From Candidatus Coatesiibacteriota bacterium (GTDB taxonomy: Bacteria; B130-G9), in assembly GCA_003647755.1 (NCBI GenBank), contig QMNL01000076.1, positions 1 through 7,239 of the forward strand: DNA of 7,239 nt, in the 5' to 3' direction. The stretch's first letter is position 1. Each line of letters opens with the position of its first letter. Positions 6,149 through 7,239 of this stretch are shown here, in pieces. A model generated the notes under the pieces. It had not been told where the DNA came from. It did no database searches and saw only the letters and a program-made list of their open reading frames with translations. The position numbers and the translations under genes are program-made.

Positions 6149-7239
6149 GGGCGTTTGGTTTCTTCAATGTGACGACCGTCTCTCGCAACCGGTAGCTTCT
6201 GACTTGCCCCGACCGCCTGCTTCTCGCCTTCTCGATTGTCTCAATCTGAAGGCCCAACTCTGTGCCGATTCTCGCTAGTATCAGGTCAGTCGGCACGTAA
6301 ACATCCGCAATAAGACTGTCGCCCACCACCAGAACAAATCTACCACCGGGATTCAACGAGCTTGAGACATTACCCATCACACGATGTAGGTCGTCAAAAT
6401 ACTTGGCCACCACATAGGGCATGTCGGTCCGCCGGTATGCGCCCCGGCGCTCGATGTTGCTGGAGATGTCAGCACAGATATTCTCGATCCAGTCATTGGT
6501 ATAAGCATTGGTTCTGCTCGTAAAATCCCTGACCAGCCCCTTTGAGACGTTGTCGCAAACAACCATTGAGTCCTTTATTCTTTTCAAGCTTTTTTGGTCT
6601 GTTACGAACCCCAACCACCCCATCTCGATCTTGTAATTCATTACATAATCCAGGCCGTTCATGTATGGCGGAGAGGTAATCGCGAGATCGAATTTCTGTT
6701 CGTGTCTATACTCCATTGCATCTTCACATAGGACACGAGACTCCACAGGTATCCTGTCCTTGAACGTCCTCTGAATTGTGGTAAGGTCGTTGGCAATAGT
6801 ACGGACTTTTGCTTCAAACAGGTGCCAAGGCGCGTTACTTGGGACCACCTTGCTCTCACTATACCCCAGGCACGGGGTCCTCTTGAGATTACTGCAAGGG
6901 ACTAGCACCGAGCAAAACGCCACCTTAAGCAAGTCCAAGACCTTTCTGTTGGCCTCATGCTCCTCCAACCAGCTAATCCCACCTCGTATTTTCTCCAGAT
7001 TCACGAGAACACTAGGCCGGAACTGATTGGCTGATCTCAGAAACCAAGGCGCGTCCTGGGGCATGTCTCTTGGCATCGATTTGAACGCAGCAAGAAGGTG
7101 GGCGGGCGAGACATCCCATGAGTTCACCTTCACGCCAGCTATGAAACTGAGAAGGGGATTCAATTCAGTCCCGAACGAGGGATACCCCAAGAGCTTCGAC
7201 TGGACCAGCACTGTGCCGCACCCAGCAAAGGGGTCGAGC
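6141..7239 (-). CDS. SPPY-type DNA methyltransferase, N-terminus beyond window
   Basis: An AdoMet-dependent amino-methyltransferase acting on DNA. The frame is open to the right edge, so the GTG at 7211 is an internal codon. Upstream of it in frame is DPFAGCGT (7235-7212), motif I, the AdoMet-binding loop. Motif II follows with the acidic residue of FGTELNP. Counting from the 7211 codon, a motif III-like CEDAMEY sits at 162-168 and motif IV TSPPY at 179-183 (bases 6677-6663). SPPY is usual for N4-cytosine enzymes, so m4C is more likely than m6A, though this is not proof. About 140 residues lie between motifs II and III, including CSNLKRTPCLGY, and could hold target recognition as in the alpha-class order I-TRD-IV. 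The end VVTLKKPNAHE overlaps the nuclease gene by 8 bp. The GIY-YIG partner suggests a type II restriction-modification system with modification encoded first. GC seems lower than in clpC. Confidence 0.88.
   Translation of the reverse strand, partial: LDPFAGCGTVLVQSKLLGYPSFGTELNPLLSFIAGVKVNSWDVSPAHLLAAFKSMPRDMPQDAPWFLRSANQFRPSVLVNLEKIRGGISWLEEHEANRKVLDLLKVAFCSVLVPCSNLKRTPCLGYSESKVVPSNAPWHLFEAKVRTIANDLTTIQRTFKDRIPVESRVLCEDAMEYRHEQKFDLAITSPPYMNGLDYVMNYKIEMGWLGFVTDQKSLKRIKDSMVVCDNVSKGLVRDFTSRTNAYTNDWIENICADISSNIERRGAYRRTDMPYVVAKYFDDLHRVMGNVSSSLNPGGRFVLVVGDSLIADVYVPTDLILARIGTELGLQIETIEKARSRRSGQVRSYRLRETVVTLKKPNAHE

Noticed and set aside
1..7239. CRISPR array, tRNA, rRNA or insertion sequence
   Set aside because: No regularly spaced direct repeats, cloverleaf-like segments, or transposase motifs with terminal repeats were found, and the gaps between genes are too short for most of these.

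Overview
This is a 7.2 kb stretch of bacterial chromosome with moderate to fairly high GC. Six reading frames lie on the minus strand, and one degenerate-looking frame enters from the left edge on the plus strand. The organism cannot be named from the sequence. A complete ClpC-type AAA+ ATPase and a GspF/PilC-type inner-membrane assembly protein show it is bacterial, and the latter is most at home in diderm (Gram-negative-type) envelopes. A retropepsin-like fragment of a kind common in environmental bacteria fits an uncultured or little-studied lineage, but that is inference.

Transcription on the minus strand runs from right to left. The right edge (7239 to about 5249) holds a probable restriction-modification pair. 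A DNA methyltransferase with motifs DPFAGCGT and TSPPY is cut off at its N-terminus by the window end. It overlaps by 8 bp a GIY-YIG nuclease whose C-terminal domain I do not recognise. A GC-rich hairpin follows the nuclease stop. Hand-counted rows suggest this part is poorer in GC than clpC, as would fit horizontal acquisition.

The middle (5187 to 2945) holds a doubtful 75-codon frame, a 322-aa protein resembling the BtrH N-terminal, papain/C39-like fold family, and a short GspF/PilC-like protein. The last two are separated by one base if the ATG start is used, or overlap if a TTG is used, so they look translationally coupled. A GspF homologue with no visible pilus or secretion genes beside it, coupled to a peptidase-fold protein, is the least explained pairing here.

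The left part (2740 to 314) is a ClpC-like disaggregase/unfoldase. It has a ClpC-type N-domain and a short UVR-type linker, but a ClpB-like C-terminal region with no visible [I/V/L]GF ClpP-docking loop. Its 204-bp leader contains two small perfect inverted repeats and a strong Shine-Dalgarno. A 7-bp stem hairpin lies just after its stop. Converging on it from the left is the N-terminal portion of a clan AA (retropepsin-like) aspartic protease whose homology stops before the expected C-terminal half.
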